NCBI RefSeq assembly: GCF_000422365.1
Contig: NZ_AULQ01000001.1
Span: forward strand, 372,001 to 436,000
DNA length: 64,000 nucleotides
From: Mesoflavibacter zeaxanthinifaciens DSM 18436
GTDB lineage: Bacteria > Bacteroidota > Bacteroidia > Flavobacteriales > Flavobacteriaceae
Direction of reading: 5' to 3'
The notes beneath the pieces were generated by a model that ran no database searches, was not told where the DNA came from, and saw only the letters and a list, made by a program, of their open reading frames with translations. Below, piece by piece: positions 17,052 to 25,654 of the stretch (its first letter is position 1; each line of letters opens with the position of its first letter). Both the position numbers and the translations under genes were made by a program.

Positions 17052-17258
17052 AGTATTAAGGATTTAGATTTTGCCTACTGTTTAGCGTTTCGGCAATCGC
17101 TATTTGATAAATTAGTTTCAATAGCTGTGCCAAACTTGAAACACGTTAGTTTTACTGGTGTTTTGATACGAAATTATATTTCTACTATTTCAATTTTAAA
17201 AAAGAAATTAGGCATCTTTTAAAGTTTATTTTTACATTTACCTAAACAATCAACCAAC

Positions 17259-18278
17259 ATGTCACTTCAATATAAAGTTTGCGAAAACTGTGAAACAGAA
17301 TTTAAAGATAGCTTTAAGTTTTGTCCTTGTTGTGGTATGAAAAATAGAGAAGAGTTAACAGTTAGAAGTCTTTTTTATAATACTATTAATAACTATTTAC
17401 TATGGGATTCTAAATTTTTAAAGAGCTTTTTGCCTTTAATGACAAAACCTGGATTTTTACCAAAAAAGTTTTTGCAAGGTAAACGTTTAACATATTTACA
17501 TCCTGCTCAGTTTTATTTATTTGTTTCGGTAGTTTTTTTCTTCATCTTCTCATTTTATATTAGAGAAACTAGAACAAAATTAGATAAAGCTATACAGGAA
17601 GAATTAGCAGTAAAAAAGGAAAAAGAATACCGTGAAGCTTTTGAAAGAGTAGCAGATTCTATAAAACTTGATTCTTTAGTAAATGAAAAAATAGACGCTA
17701 AAGATCGAAAAGCTAATGGTAGTGTTTTTGGAACTTCTTTTACTTATGATGAAAAAGAAATAGATTCTTTAATTGATGCAGGAGCAGACAAAAAAATTAT
17801 CCTAAAAAAGATGGGAATGCCTGAAGATGCAGGTTATTTAAAACGAAAGTTTTTTGAGCAAATGTTTAAATTTCAGAAAGAAAAAGGTGTCGGGTCTATT
17901 TATCAAACCATTACAGATAGTTTTCCTATAGCTATGTTTTTTTTACTACCAATTTTTGCGTTCCTTTTAAAGGTTTTCTATTTTAATAAAGGAAGATATG
18001 CTTACCATTTGGTATTTAGCTTTTATTTTTTCTCTTTTATATTTGCAGTAATGGCTATAGATTTAGGCATAAACTGGTTTTATGATATGCCCGATTGGTT
18101 AGACTTTATATTGGTTTTATCTACCTATTTCTACTTTTTTATAGCAGTCAAAAAGTTTTACGATCAAGGTTGGTTTTTAAGTTTTATAAAAAGCGGAGCT
18201 ATAACTACAATTTTTATGGGCATGATTATTCCTTTTGCTTCAATATTAATTGCAGTGTTAGCCTTTATGATTTATTAA
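17259..18278 (+). CDS. DUF3667 membrane protein with N-terminal zinc ribbon
   Basis: The protein has 339 residues. Residues 8-26 form a zinc ribbon (CENCETEF then CPCCGMKN). Next comes the DUF3667 signature LLWDSKFLKSFLPLMTKPGFLPKKFLQGKR and YLHPAQFYLFVSVVFFF, leading into the first helix (about 85-105). A charged cytoplasmic or periplasmic stretch of about 110 residues follows, then four or five C-terminal helices. The family is common in Bacteroidetes and its function is unknown. The stop overlaps the convergent uvrA stop by four bases, leaving no room for a terminator. Confidence 0.85.
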   Translation: MSLQYKVCENCETEFKDSFKFCPCCGMKNREELTVRSLFYNTINNYLLWDSKFLKSFLPLMTKPGFLPKKFLQGKRLTYLHPAQFYLFVSVVFFFIFSFYIRETRTKLDKAIQEELAVKKEKEYREAFERVADSIKLDSLVNEKIDAKDRKANGSVFGTSFTYDEKEIDSLIDAGADKKIILKKMGMPEDAGYLKRKFFEQMFKFQKEKGVGSIYQTITDSFPIAMFFLLPIFAFLLKVFYFNKGRYAYHLVFSFYFFSFIFAVMAIDLGINWFYDMPDWLDFILVLSTYFYFFIAVKKFYDQGWFLSFIKSGAITTIFMGMIIPFASILIAVLAFMIY

Positions 18279-21058
18279 ATCTTATCTTTTAAGTATTTAG
18301 CGGTTGCGCTTTCTTTAACTTTTGTAACTTCTTCAGGTGTACCAAAAGCGACTAATTGTCCACCATTTTCACCACCTTCAGGACCAAGGTCTACAATGTG
18401 ATCTGCACATTTAATCAAATCTAAATTATGCTCGACAACAATAATAGAGTGTCCTTTTTCAATTAAAGCATAAAACGATTTTAGTAGTTTTTGAATGTCA
18501 TGAAAATGCAAACCTGTTGTAGGCTCATCAAAAATAAATAAGGCTTTGTCTTTAGTATTTCCTTTACCTAAAAATGTAGCTAGTTTTATACGCTGTGCCT
18601 CGCCACCAGAAAGGGTAGAACTACTTTGACCTAGTGTTACATAACCTAAACCAACATCTTGTAAGGGCTGAAGCTTGTTTTTTATTTTATTTTGTTTGTG
18701 CTTGTCGAAGAAAGAAATAGCGTCGTCAATAGTCATATTTAACACATCATCAATGCTTTTATCTTCAAAAGTAACTTCTAAAACTTCCTTTTTAAAACGT
18801 TTACCATTACAGGTTTCGCAGACTAAATGTACATCTGCCATAAATTGCATTTCTATTGTAACTTCGCCTTCACCTTTACAGGTTTCGCAACGTCCACCAT
18901 CAACATTAAAACTAAAATGTTTAGCAGCAAAATTTCTTATTTTACTTAGTTTTTGTTTAGCAAACAAAGCTCTAATATCGTCGTAAGCTTTGATGTAAGT
19001 TACCGGATTAGAACGTGATGAACGACCAATTGGGTTTTGGTCAATAAACTCAATATGCTTGATGTTACTAAAATTTCCTTTTAATTCTGAAAATTGACCA
19101 GCTTTATCACTAAATCCAGTTAGTTTTTTTTGAATGGCAGGAAATAAAATTTTCTTAACCAATGTACTTTTTCCGCTTCCTGAAACACCTGTAATAACGG
19201 TTAACATTTCTAAAGGAAAAGTAACATCAATATTTTTTAAATTATTTTCTCTTGCACCAACAATTTCTATGCTATACTTACTTGTACGACGTTTTTTAGG
19301 GACTTCAATTTTTAAAGTTTCGTTTAAATATTGAGCAGTTAGTGACTTTGATTTTAAGATGTCTTTAAACGTTCCTGTTGCAACAACTTCACCACCAAAA
19401 GTACCAGCTTCGGGACCAATATCTATAATGGTGTCGGCTTGTTTCATGATATCTTCATCATGTTCTACAACAATTACTGTATTACCTAAATCGCGTAACG
19501 ACTTTAATACCGATATTAGTTTTTCTGAATCCTTTGGATGCAAGCCAATACTAGGTTCGTCTAATATATACATAGAACCAACTAAGCTACTTCCTAGTGA
19601 TGTTGCTAAATTAATACGCTGACTTTCTCCTCCTGAAAGTGTGTTAGATCGTCTGTTTAAGGTTAAATAATCTAAACCAACGTTGCTTAAAAAGTTTAGA
19701 CGATTTTTTATTTCAATAAGTAAACGTTCGGCAATTTTAGTGTCATAATCATTCAATTCTAATTGGTTGAAAAAATTAGACAATTTATTTAATGGCATTT
19801 CTACTAAATCTGTAATTGTAGCGTTTCCTACTTTTACATAACTAGCTTCTTTACGAAGACGTTTACCGCCGCAAACATTGCATTTTGTTTTTCCGCGATA
19901 GCGAGATAACATTACACGATTTTGAATTTTATAAGCTTTGCTTTCTAGTTCTTCAAAAAAGCTATTTAAACCTTCAAAATACTGATTACCTTCCCAAATT
20001 AAATTTTTATGTTCTTGACTTAATTGAAAATAGGGTTTGTGTATAGGAAAATCGAATTTATGCGAATTGTTTACCAATTGATCACGGTACCAGCTCATAC
20101 TTTCTCCTCGCCAAGGGAAAATAGCCTCTTCATAAACAGAAAGCGCAGTATTTGGGATCACTAAATCCTCATCAATACCAATAACATCACCGTAACCTTC
20201 ACATTTTGGACATGCACCGTAAGGGTTATTAAAGCTGAATAGATGCACATTTGGCTCTAAAAACTGCATGTCATCTAATTCAAATTTATTACTAAAATGT
20301 CTTATGGAATTGTCTTTTAAGGTTTCAATATAGCAATTGCCTTTACCTTCAAAAAAAGCAGTTTGTATGGCATCTGCTAATCGGTTATAAAAATCGTCAT
20401 CGTCTTTGGTTACAATTCTATCAACAACTAAAAATATATCTTCTGTAGATGTTAAATCTTTTGCTTGATCAATTCTTAAAACTTCATCTTTTACTTTAAT
20501 TCTAGAATATCCTTGTGCATTTAAGGCGCTAAGTTTATCCTGAAGTTCTCTACCTTCTTCTAAATAAATAGGAGCTAGAAGTAAGAGTTTTTCTTTTAAA
20601 TCAATTGTTTTTATAAAGTCCAAAACATCTGTAACAGTGTCTTTTTTGACTTCGTTACCAGAAATAGGAGAGTAGGTACGACCAATACGCGCAAAAAGTA
20701 GTTTTAAATAGTCATAAATCTCGGTTGTCGTTCCGACAGTAGAGCGTGGATTAGTAGAGTTTACTTTCTGTTCTATAGCAATTGCAGGCGCAATACCTTT
20801 AATATAGTCTACTTTAGGTTTGTTAAGTCTACCTAAAAATTGTCGTGCATAACTACTAAGACTTTCTACATAACGACGTTGTCCTTCTGCATACAACGTA
20901 TCAAATGCTAAACTAGATTTACCAGAACCTGATAGACCTGTTATAACAACTAATTTACGTCTAGGTATAACAACATCTATATTCTTAAGGTTATGTAATT
21001 TAGCACCTTTAATTATGATGTTCTCTTTAGGGTTTACTTCAGAAAGCGTAGTCTTCAT
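18275..21058 (-). CDS. uvrA: Excinuclease ABC subunit A
   Basis: The protein has 927 residues from the ATG at 21058. It is the damage-recognition ATPase of nucleotide excision repair, acting as a dimer with UvrB. It has two ABC modules: Walker A GLSGSGKSS and GVSGSGKST, signatures LSGGESQR and LSGGEAQR, Walker B ILDEPSIGLH and IFDEPTTGLH. Zinc-binding pairs CPKC, CNVC, CETC and CETC are present, with the RRYVESLSSYARQFLG interaction region. The frame is open for 46 codons further upstream, but those are not UvrA-like and overlap a -7 element (CAAAGATA on the plus strand, 21081-21088), so the inner ATG is right. It is convergent with DUF3667. Confidence 0.97.
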   Translation of the reverse strand: MKTTLSEVNPKENIIIKGAKLHNLKNIDVVIPRRKLVVITGLSGSGKSSLAFDTLYAEGQRRYVESLSSYARQFLGRLNKPKVDYIKGIAPAIAIEQKVNSTNPRSTVGTTTEIYDYLKLLFARIGRTYSPISGNEVKKDTVTDVLDFIKTIDLKEKLLLLAPIYLEEGRELQDKLSALNAQGYSRIKVKDEVLRIDQAKDLTSTEDIFLVVDRIVTKDDDDFYNRLADAIQTAFFEGKGNCYIETLKDNSIRHFSNKFELDDMQFLEPNVHLFSFNNPYGACPKCEGYGDVIGIDEDLVIPNTALSVYEEAIFPWRGESMSWYRDQLVNNSHKFDFPIHKPYFQLSQEHKNLIWEGNQYFEGLNSFFEELESKAYKIQNRVMLSRYRGKTKCNVCGGKRLRKEASYVKVGNATITDLVEMPLNKLSNFFNQLELNDYDTKIAERLLIEIKNRLNFLSNVGLDYLTLNRRSNTLSGGESQRINLATSLGSSLVGSMYILDEPSIGLHPKDSEKLISVLKSLRDLGNTVIVVEHDEDIMKQADTIIDIGPEAGTFGGEVVATGTFKDILKSKSLTAQYLNETLKIEVPKKRRTSKYSIEIVGARENNLKNIDVTFPLEMLTVITGVSGSGKSTLVKKILFPAIQKKLTGFSDKAGQFSELKGNFSNIKHIEFIDQNPIGRSSRSNPVTYIKAYDDIRALFAKQKLSKIRNFAAKHFSFNVDGGRCETCKGEGEVTIEMQFMADVHLVCETCNGKRFKKEVLEVTFEDKSIDDVLNMTIDDAISFFDKHKQNKIKNKLQPLQDVGLGYVTLGQSSSTLSGGEAQRIKLATFLGKGNTKDKALFIFDEPTTGLHFHDIQKLLKSFYALIEKGHSIIVVEHNLDLIKCADHIVDLGPEGGENGGQLVAFGTPEEVTKVKESATAKYLKDKI

Positions 21059-21080
21059 AGTCAATTTTCGTATAGATTTG

Positions 21081-21088
21081 CAAAGATA
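21081..21088 (-). promoter_or_regulatory. -7 element TATCTTTG of uvrA
   Basis: On the minus strand this is a perfect TAnnTTTG match 22 bases before the ATG at 21058. It decides the start of uvrA. Confidence 0.5.
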
Positions 21089-21152
21089 ACACAACAAATT
21101 CAGCTTAAAAAATAGATTATTGTGCATTAAAATGTTAAAACTTGAAATTATG

Positions 21153-21185
21153 TTTGCATTTTTGGAATAATTGTTGTTACATTTG
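21153..21185 (+). promoter_or_regulatory. Promoter of the sigma factor gene: TTTG-N21-TACATTTG
   Basis: -33 box TTTG at 21153-21156 and -7 box TACATTTG at 21178-21185, the most complete housekeeping-type promoter in the window. It leaves a leader of about 100 bases. Confidence 0.6.
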
Positions 21186-21288
21186 AAACATATCAATTAA
21201 CCCACAAACACTTTTGCCTATAGCAAAACATTACTTTTTTAATTTATAAACCCCAAGCCCGAAACACGTTTTCTGTGCAAAAAAAGTA

Positions 21289-21879
21289 ATGATTATGCAA
21301 AAAGAATTAATCTCTGATGCTCAATTAGTGAGTAATTATATAAGAGGCGAAGAATCTGCTCTAGAAGTTTTAATTACAAGACATAAACAAAGAATTTACA
21401 GTTTTATATACTCTAAAGTTTTTGATAGAGATATATCTGAAGATATTTTTCAGGATACCTTTATCAAAGTAATAAGAACTTTAAAAAGAGGTAAATATAA
21501 CGAAGAAGGTAAGTTTTTACCATGGGTAATGCGTATTGCCCATAATTTGGTTATAGATCATTTTAGAAAAAACAGTCGTATGCCTAAGTTTGACAACTCA
21601 GGAGATTTTAATATTTTTTCTGTAATAAGTGATAATGCTTTAAATGCAGAAAAAACAATTATTAAAGGTCAAGTAGAAGCAGATGTAAGACGTTTGATTG
21701 ACGAGTTACCAGAAGACCAAAAAGAAGTATTGGTAATGCGTATGTATAAAGATATGAGTTTTAAAGAAATCTCAGAACGCACAGGAGTAAGTATAAATAC
21801 TGCTTTAGGACGTATGAGATATGCATTAATTAATATGAGAAAAGTAATAGAAAAGCACAATATTGTTTTAACAAATTAG
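21289..21879 (+). CDS. RNA polymerase sigma factor, sigma-70/ECF group
   Basis: The protein has 196 residues. Region 2 has FxxxYSKVFDRDISEDIFQDTFIKVIRTL and FLPWVMRIAHNLVIDHFRK; region 4 has LPEDQKEVLVMRMYKDMSFKEIS-type helix-turn-helix sequence, with SINTALGRMRYAL as recognition helix. The linker is short, as in ECF factors. No classical anti-sigma gene follows; instead a 47-residue protein gene lies 63 bases downstream. A second ATG at 21295 is an equally good start. Its targets cannot be read from the window. Confidence 0.9.
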   Translation: MIMQKELISDAQLVSNYIRGEESALEVLITRHKQRIYSFIYSKVFDRDISEDIFQDTFIKVIRTLKRGKYNEEGKFLPWVMRIAHNLVIDHFRKNSRMPKFDNSGDFNIFSVISDNALNAEKTIIKGQVEADVRRLIDELPEDQKEVLVMRMYKDMSFKEISERTGVSINTALGRMRYALINMRKVIEKHNIVLTN

Positions 21880-21942
21880 GATAAACAATAAAGTTAAATC
21901 GTATCCGTTATAATGTAGTAACAAACTAAAAATCTACATTAA

Positions 21943-22086
21943 ATGGCAAAACTTTACTCTAATAAACCTAAATCAGATTTTAAATTGAACCCAAAAGATG
22001 AAACAATAAGTTTTATCCTTAATTACTCTAAGGCTTTAAGTGTTATAAATTATAAAAGCATGAAGTTTGAATCACTTCAAAATTAA
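21943..22086 (+). CDS. Small conserved-looking protein downstream of the sigma factor (47 aa)
   Basis: The ATG at 21943 opens a 47-residue frame. It starts MAKLYSNKPKSDFKLNPKDE, continues through TISFILNYSKALSVINYKS and ends FESLQN, with TAA at 22084-22086. It is lysine- and serine-rich with one amphipathic helix and no signal peptide. The gap before it (21880-21942) has no terminator, and a strong one follows at 22091, so it is probably cotranscribed with the sigma factor. I recall similar short products after this sigma factor in related genomes, but cannot check. A role as sigma partner is only a guess. Confidence 0.65.
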   Translation: MAKLYSNKPKSDFKLNPKDETISFILNYSKALSVINYKSMKFESLQN

Positions 22087-22090
22087 AAGA

Positions 22091-22121
22091 AAAACGTCCT
22101 AAAACATTAGGACGTTTTTTT
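22091..22121. terminator. Bidirectional terminator overlapping the nth stop codon
   Basis: ACGTCCTAA (22094-22102) pairs with TTAGGACGT (22107-22115) over AACA, then T6. The TTAGGACGT arm is also the last codons of the minus-strand endonuclease III gene, so the hairpin includes its stop codon. Confidence 0.9.
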
Positions 22122-22763
22122 ATGATATTCTTTTAAAACTGTAGCTCTTCCAATAGTTTTTGTAATAATATCTTTATCTAAATCCCAACCACGAGCAGGA
22201 GAATATTCTCTTCCATACCAAATGATTTGCAGATGTAAATCGTTCCATAGTTCTTTAGGAAATAGTCGTTTAGCGTCTTTTTCGGTTTGAGCTACGCTTT
22301 TTCCGTTAGATAAATTCCAACGATACATCAAACGATGGATATGTGTGTCTACAGGAAAAGCAGGTACACCAAATGCTTGACTCATTACAACACTAGCTGT
22401 TTTGTGTCCAACTGCAGGTAACTCTTCTAAAGCTTCAAAAGATTGCGGGACTTCACCGTTATGTTTTTCTATTAAAATTTTTGAAAGACCGTAAATGCCT
22501 TTACTTTTCATTGGTGATAAACCACAAGGTTTTATTATCTCTTTAATTTCTTCTACAGATAATTTAACCATATCATAAGGGTTATCTGCTTCTGCAAATA
22601 ATAAAGGCGTTATTTGGTTAACTCTAACATCTGTGCATTGAGCAGATAATAAAACAGCAACTAAAAGAGTGTATGGATCTTTATGATCTAAAGGAATAGG
22701 AATTTCAGGATATAACTTATTTAACGTATTTATAACAAAATGTACCTTTTCTTGCTTAGTCAT
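22107..22763 (-). CDS. nth: Endonuclease III homologue lacking the 4Fe-4S cysteines
   Basis: The protein has 218 residues. The helix-hairpin-helix LPAVGHKTASVV carries catalytic Lys121, and FPVDTHIHR carries catalytic Asp139, so DNA glycosylase/AP-lyase chemistry on oxidised pyrimidines is expected. In E. coli Nth four cysteines near the C terminus (C-x6-C-x2-C-x5-C) hold an Fe-S cluster. Here that region reads WYGREYSPARGWDLDKDI with no cysteine at all; the only cysteines are Cys43 and Cys80. The segment is full length and not frameshifted, so this is a natural cluster-free form. It diverges from the peroxiredoxin gene with 35 bases between starts. Confidence 0.9.
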   Translation of the reverse strand: MTKQEKVHFVINTLNKLYPEIPIPLDHKDPYTLLVAVLLSAQCTDVRVNQITPLLFAEADNPYDMVKLSVEEIKEIIKPCGLSPMKSKGIYGLSKILIEKHNGEVPQSFEALEELPAVGHKTASVVMSQAFGVPAFPVDTHIHRLMYRWNLSNGKSVAQTEKDAKRLFPKELWNDLHLQIIWYGREYSPARGWDLDKDIITKTIGRATVLKEYHKKTS

Positions 22764-22770
22764 TAATTTG

Positions 22771-22778
22771 TATTTTTG
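22771..22778 (+). promoter_or_regulatory. -7 element TATTTTTG of the peroxiredoxin gene
   Basis: It is a perfect TAnnTTTG match; transcription would start near 22784, 15 bases before the ATG. Confidence 0.5.
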
Positions 22779-22798
22779 AATAAATCAAAATTACAACT

Positions 22799-23257
22799 AT
22801 GAATACATTAAAACAAGGTGATAAAGTACCAAATTTTACAGTTAATGACCAAGATGGTAATGCTGTATCTTTATCTGACTATAAAGGAAAAAAATTAATT
22901 GTTTTTTTCTATCCAAAAGCAAGTACGCCAGGTTGTACTGCAGAAGCATGTAACTTAAGAGATAATTATAAAGTTTTACAAGATAAAGGTTTTGAGTTAT
23001 TAGGTGTTAGTGCAGATTCTGAAAAAAGACAAAGCAATTTTAAGAACAAATATGAGTTTCCTTTTCCTTTATTAGCTGATGAAGAAAAAGAAGTAATTAA
23101 TGCATTTGGTGTTTGGGGATTAAAAAAGTTTATGGGTAGAGAGTATGATGGTATACATCGTAAAACTTTTTTAGTTGATGAAGATGGAGTAGTAGCGCAT
23201 GTTATTGATAAAGTAAAAACTAAAGATCATGCAGCTCAAATTTTAGAGTTAATTTAA
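22799..23257 (+). CDS. bcp: Thioredoxin-dependent peroxiredoxin (BCP/PrxQ)
   Basis: The protein has 152 residues. It reduces hydrogen and organic peroxides in the cytoplasm. Peroxidatic Cys46 lies in STPGCTAEA and the resolving cysteine five residues on at Cys51 (EACNLRD), the atypical 2-Cys layout of BCP/PrxQ. FFYPKASTPG and the later RKTFLVDEDG match the family. Its length is normal and it is probably monocistronic, with its own promoter and a strong terminator. Confidence 0.95.
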   Translation: MNTLKQGDKVPNFTVNDQDGNAVSLSDYKGKKLIVFFYPKASTPGCTAEACNLRDNYKVLQDKGFELLGVSADSEKRQSNFKNKYEFPFPLLADEEKEVINAFGVWGLKKFMGREYDGIHRKTFLVDEDGVVAHVIDKVKTKDHAAQILELI

Positions 23258-23286
23258 TTGAATTTAATCTTTTAAAAATAAAAAAA

Positions 23287-23316
23287 GGCGCTAATTTATA
23301 TTTAGCGCCTTTTTTA
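23287..23316. terminator. Bidirectional terminator after bcp
   Basis: GGCGCTAA (23287-23294) pairs with TTAGCGCC (23302-23309), with A6 before and T7 after. It is shared with the convergent gene ending at 23333. Confidence 0.9.
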
Positions 23317-23332
23317 TTTATTGTAAACTGTA

Positions 23333-24784
23333 TTATTTATTCTGAATTTCTTCGGTTTCGCAACCAAACAAGCTTTGTTCTGCAATTAATTTAGACACAC
23401 CTTCAGGTAACATAGGTTGCCAACCATCTTCACCTTGGGCAATCATTTTTAAAACTTTTCTAGAGAAAACATTTAATGTTGATGGGTCATAGTCTGCAAT
23501 ATCTACAACTTTACCGTTGTATTTAAAGAATTTATAAAGCTCTTTCATACGAGGATGTACTTTTAAGTTATCACTTGTGGTAATGGTTCCATCTTCATTT
23601 TCCATAGGGTAAAGATATACACGTAAATCTTTAAAGAATAACTTACCAAAAGCTTCTAAAATACCACCACTTAAATGACGATAATACTTCTCGTCAAAGA
23701 TATCTACAAGATTATTTACACCCATTGCTAATCCCATACGGTTTTTAGTGTATTGAGAGAAATATTCTACTAATTTATAGTACTCTTGGAAGTTAGATAT
23801 TAAAACGGTTTGTCCTAAAGAACATAGTAAACGTGCTCTATCCATAAAGTCTTGCTCGTCTATTTCTCCTTCTGCTCTCAGGTTTGATAAAGTGATTTCA
23901 AAAATTACTTGTGTTCTTTCTTCGTCAACTTTATTTTCTTTAATAAACATATCTAAAGACTTCTGGTACATGTCCATATTTACCTTTGTTACAGGTCTAA
24001 AGCTACCACGAAGTGCTAAAATGTTTTTCTTATATAAAACTCTTGCAGGAAGTACGTTATTACCATCTGGAGCAAACATTACGGCGTCAGTCATTCCATT
24101 TTTTACTAGCTGTAAGCTCATTAAACGGTTATCTACGTTTTTAAATACAGGACCAGAAAAGTTAATTGTATCAATTTCTAATTGGTCTTTATCTAAATGG
24201 TCGTATAAATATCTTAATAATTTTTTAGGTTCGTTGTATTTATAGAATGCGCCGTAAATTAAGTTAGTACCTAATATACCAAGAGTTTCTTGTTGTAATC
24301 TTGCGTCATTTTCTTTAAAACGAATATGTAAAATAATTTCGTTAACTTCTTTATCTTCAGGATCTATTTGGTATTTAATACCAACCCAACCATGTCCTTT
24401 ATATTTTTTTGCAAAATCTATTGTAGCAACAGTGTTAGCAAAACTAAAAAACATTCTATGTGGGTTACTTTCTCTACCTATACGCTCTTCAATTAATCTA
24501 TATTCATGATGAAGCATTTTGCGTAACCTAGCTTCGGTTACGTAGCGTCTATCATCTTCAATACCATAAATAGCATCGCTAAAACTTTTATCGTAAGCAG
24601 ACATTGCTTTTGCGATAGTACCAGATGCGCCACCAGCTCTAAAAAAATGTCTTACAGTTTCTTGTCCAGCACCAATCTCGGCAAAAGTACCGTAAATGTT
24701 TTCGTTTAAGTTAATACGAAGCGCTTTGTCTTTTAAGGATGGAATATTTTCAAATTCTTTATCTCCTTTTAGCGTAATTTCCAT
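23333..24784 (-). CDS. Conserved cytoplasmic protein of unknown function (483 aa)
   Basis: No signal peptide or membrane segment is present. The N-terminal region has a glycine-rich stretch ENIYGTFAEIGAGQETVRHF followed by RAGGASGTIAKAMSAYDK, which looks like a conserved ligand or nucleotide site. Further landmarks are NTVATIDFAKKYKGHGWVGI, a central FRPVTKVNMDMY and a C-terminal DYDPSTLNVFSRKVLKM. I recall homologues in Bacteroidetes carrying unhelpful labels (TonB-dependent receptor, nucleotide adenylyltransferase). The TonB label cannot be right, since the protein has no export signal or barrel. It diverges from the metallo-hydrolase gene. Its function is open. Confidence 0.75.
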   Translation of the reverse strand: MEITLKGDKEFENIPSLKDKALRINLNENIYGTFAEIGAGQETVRHFFRAGGASGTIAKAMSAYDKSFSDAIYGIEDDRRYVTEARLRKMLHHEYRLIEERIGRESNPHRMFFSFANTVATIDFAKKYKGHGWVGIKYQIDPEDKEVNEIILHIRFKENDARLQQETLGILGTNLIYGAFYKYNEPKKLLRYLYDHLDKDQLEIDTINFSGPVFKNVDNRLMSLQLVKNGMTDAVMFAPDGNNVLPARVLYKKNILALRGSFRPVTKVNMDMYQKSLDMFIKENKVDEERTQVIFEITLSNLRAEGEIDEQDFMDRARLLCSLGQTVLISNFQEYYKLVEYFSQYTKNRMGLAMGVNNLVDIFDEKYYRHLSGGILEAFGKLFFKDLRVYLYPMENEDGTITTSDNLKVHPRMKELYKFFKYNGKVVDIADYDPSTLNVFSRKVLKMIAQGEDGWQPMLPEGVSKLIAEQSLFGCETEEIQNK

Positions 24785-24851
24785 AAAAAAATCCCTATAA
24801 ATTTAGTGTTACAAAGGTACCAAATAACTATAGTAAACAAAAAAATTAACT

Positions 24852-24859
24852 TATTTTTG
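24852..24859 (+). promoter_or_regulatory. -7 element TATTTTTG of the metallo-hydrolase gene
   Basis: It is a perfect TAnnTTTG match. The predicted start near 24865 is only about 14 bases before the TTG start codon at 24879, which supports that start. Confidence 0.5.
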
Positions 24860-24878
24860 TTTTCAAATTTTATAGATT

Positions 24879-25640
24879 TTGAAAATTACTTTTTTAGGTA
24901 CTGGTACATCTCAAGGAATTCCTATTATTGGAAGTACACATCCAGTGTGTTTAAGTAAAAATCCTAAAGATAAACGTTTGCGTGTTTCAATTTTGGTAGA
25001 ATGGGATGATTATACCTATGTTATAGACTGTGGACCAGATTTTAGACAACAAATGCTTAGAGCTAATGTAAATAAAATTGACGGAATCATTTTTACGCAC
25101 GAACACGCAGACCATACAGCTGGTTTAGATGATATCAGACCCTTCTTTTTTAGACAAGGAGATATACCTATTTACGCACATAAAAGAGTAGTAGAGCAAC
25201 TTAAGCAACGTTTTGCTTATATATTTGCTACAGAAAATAAATATCCTGGCGTACCAAACTTACAGGTAAATGAAATTGAAAACAAACCTTTTAAATTGAA
25301 TAATTTAGAAGTGTTTCCTGTAGAAGTTTTTCATCATAAATTGCAAGTATTTGGATTTAGATTTAACAACTTTGCTTATTTAACAGATGTTAAAACCATA
25401 CCTGATGAAGAAATGGAAAAACTAAAAAACTTAGATGTTTTAGTAATTAATGCCTTAAGAGAAGAGACCCATATTTCGCATTTAAATTTAGAAGAAGCAT
25501 TACAAATTATAAACACACTACAACCTAAAAAGGCTTATTTGACGCACATAAGCCATTTATTAGGTTTTCATGAAGAAGTCCAACAAAAGCTACCTAAAGA
25601 TGTGTTTTTAGCTTACGATGAACTTCAAATTAAACTTTAA
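24879..25640 (+). CDS. MBL-fold metallo-hydrolase, PhnP-like
   Basis: The protein has 253 residues from a TTG start. The opening KITFLGTGTSQGIP and the metal motif THEHADHTAGLDD (H-x-H-x-D-H) are those of PhnP/RNase Z-like phosphodiesterases. Later ligands are in YLTDVKT (Asp) and THISH (His). It may hydrolyse cyclic phosphodiesters, but in Bacteroidetes it is not linked to phosphonate genes and the substrate is unknown. No ATG fits the N terminus; TTG at 24879 preserves the full first strand. The next gene follows 14 bases later, so they are likely cotranscribed. Confidence 0.88.
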   Translation: MKITFLGTGTSQGIPIIGSTHPVCLSKNPKDKRLRVSILVEWDDYTYVIDCGPDFRQQMLRANVNKIDGIIFTHEHADHTAGLDDIRPFFFRQGDIPIYAHKRVVEQLKQRFAYIFATENKYPGVPNLQVNEIENKPFKLNNLEVFPVEVFHHKLQVFGFRFNNFAYLTDVKTIPDEEMEKLKNLDVLVINALREETHISHLNLEEALQIINTLQPKKAYLTHISHLLGFHEEVQQKLPKDVFLAYDELQIKL

Positions 25641-25654
25641 AATCAAATATTATA

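Noticed and set aside
17083-17102. Hairpin TAGCG-N10-CGCTA between the repeat protein and DUF3667 genes
   Set aside because: The stem is only five pairs, with no T tract and no second copy. It is as likely chance as function.
21059-21196. 46-residue N-terminal extension of UvrA
   Set aside because: It is not UvrA-like and runs through the -7 element at 21081-21088. The family begins at the internal ATG (21058).
23333-24784. TonB-dependent receptor label for the 483-residue protein
   Set aside because: There is no signal peptide, plug or barrel strand pattern, and the sequence reads as soluble and cytoplasmic.
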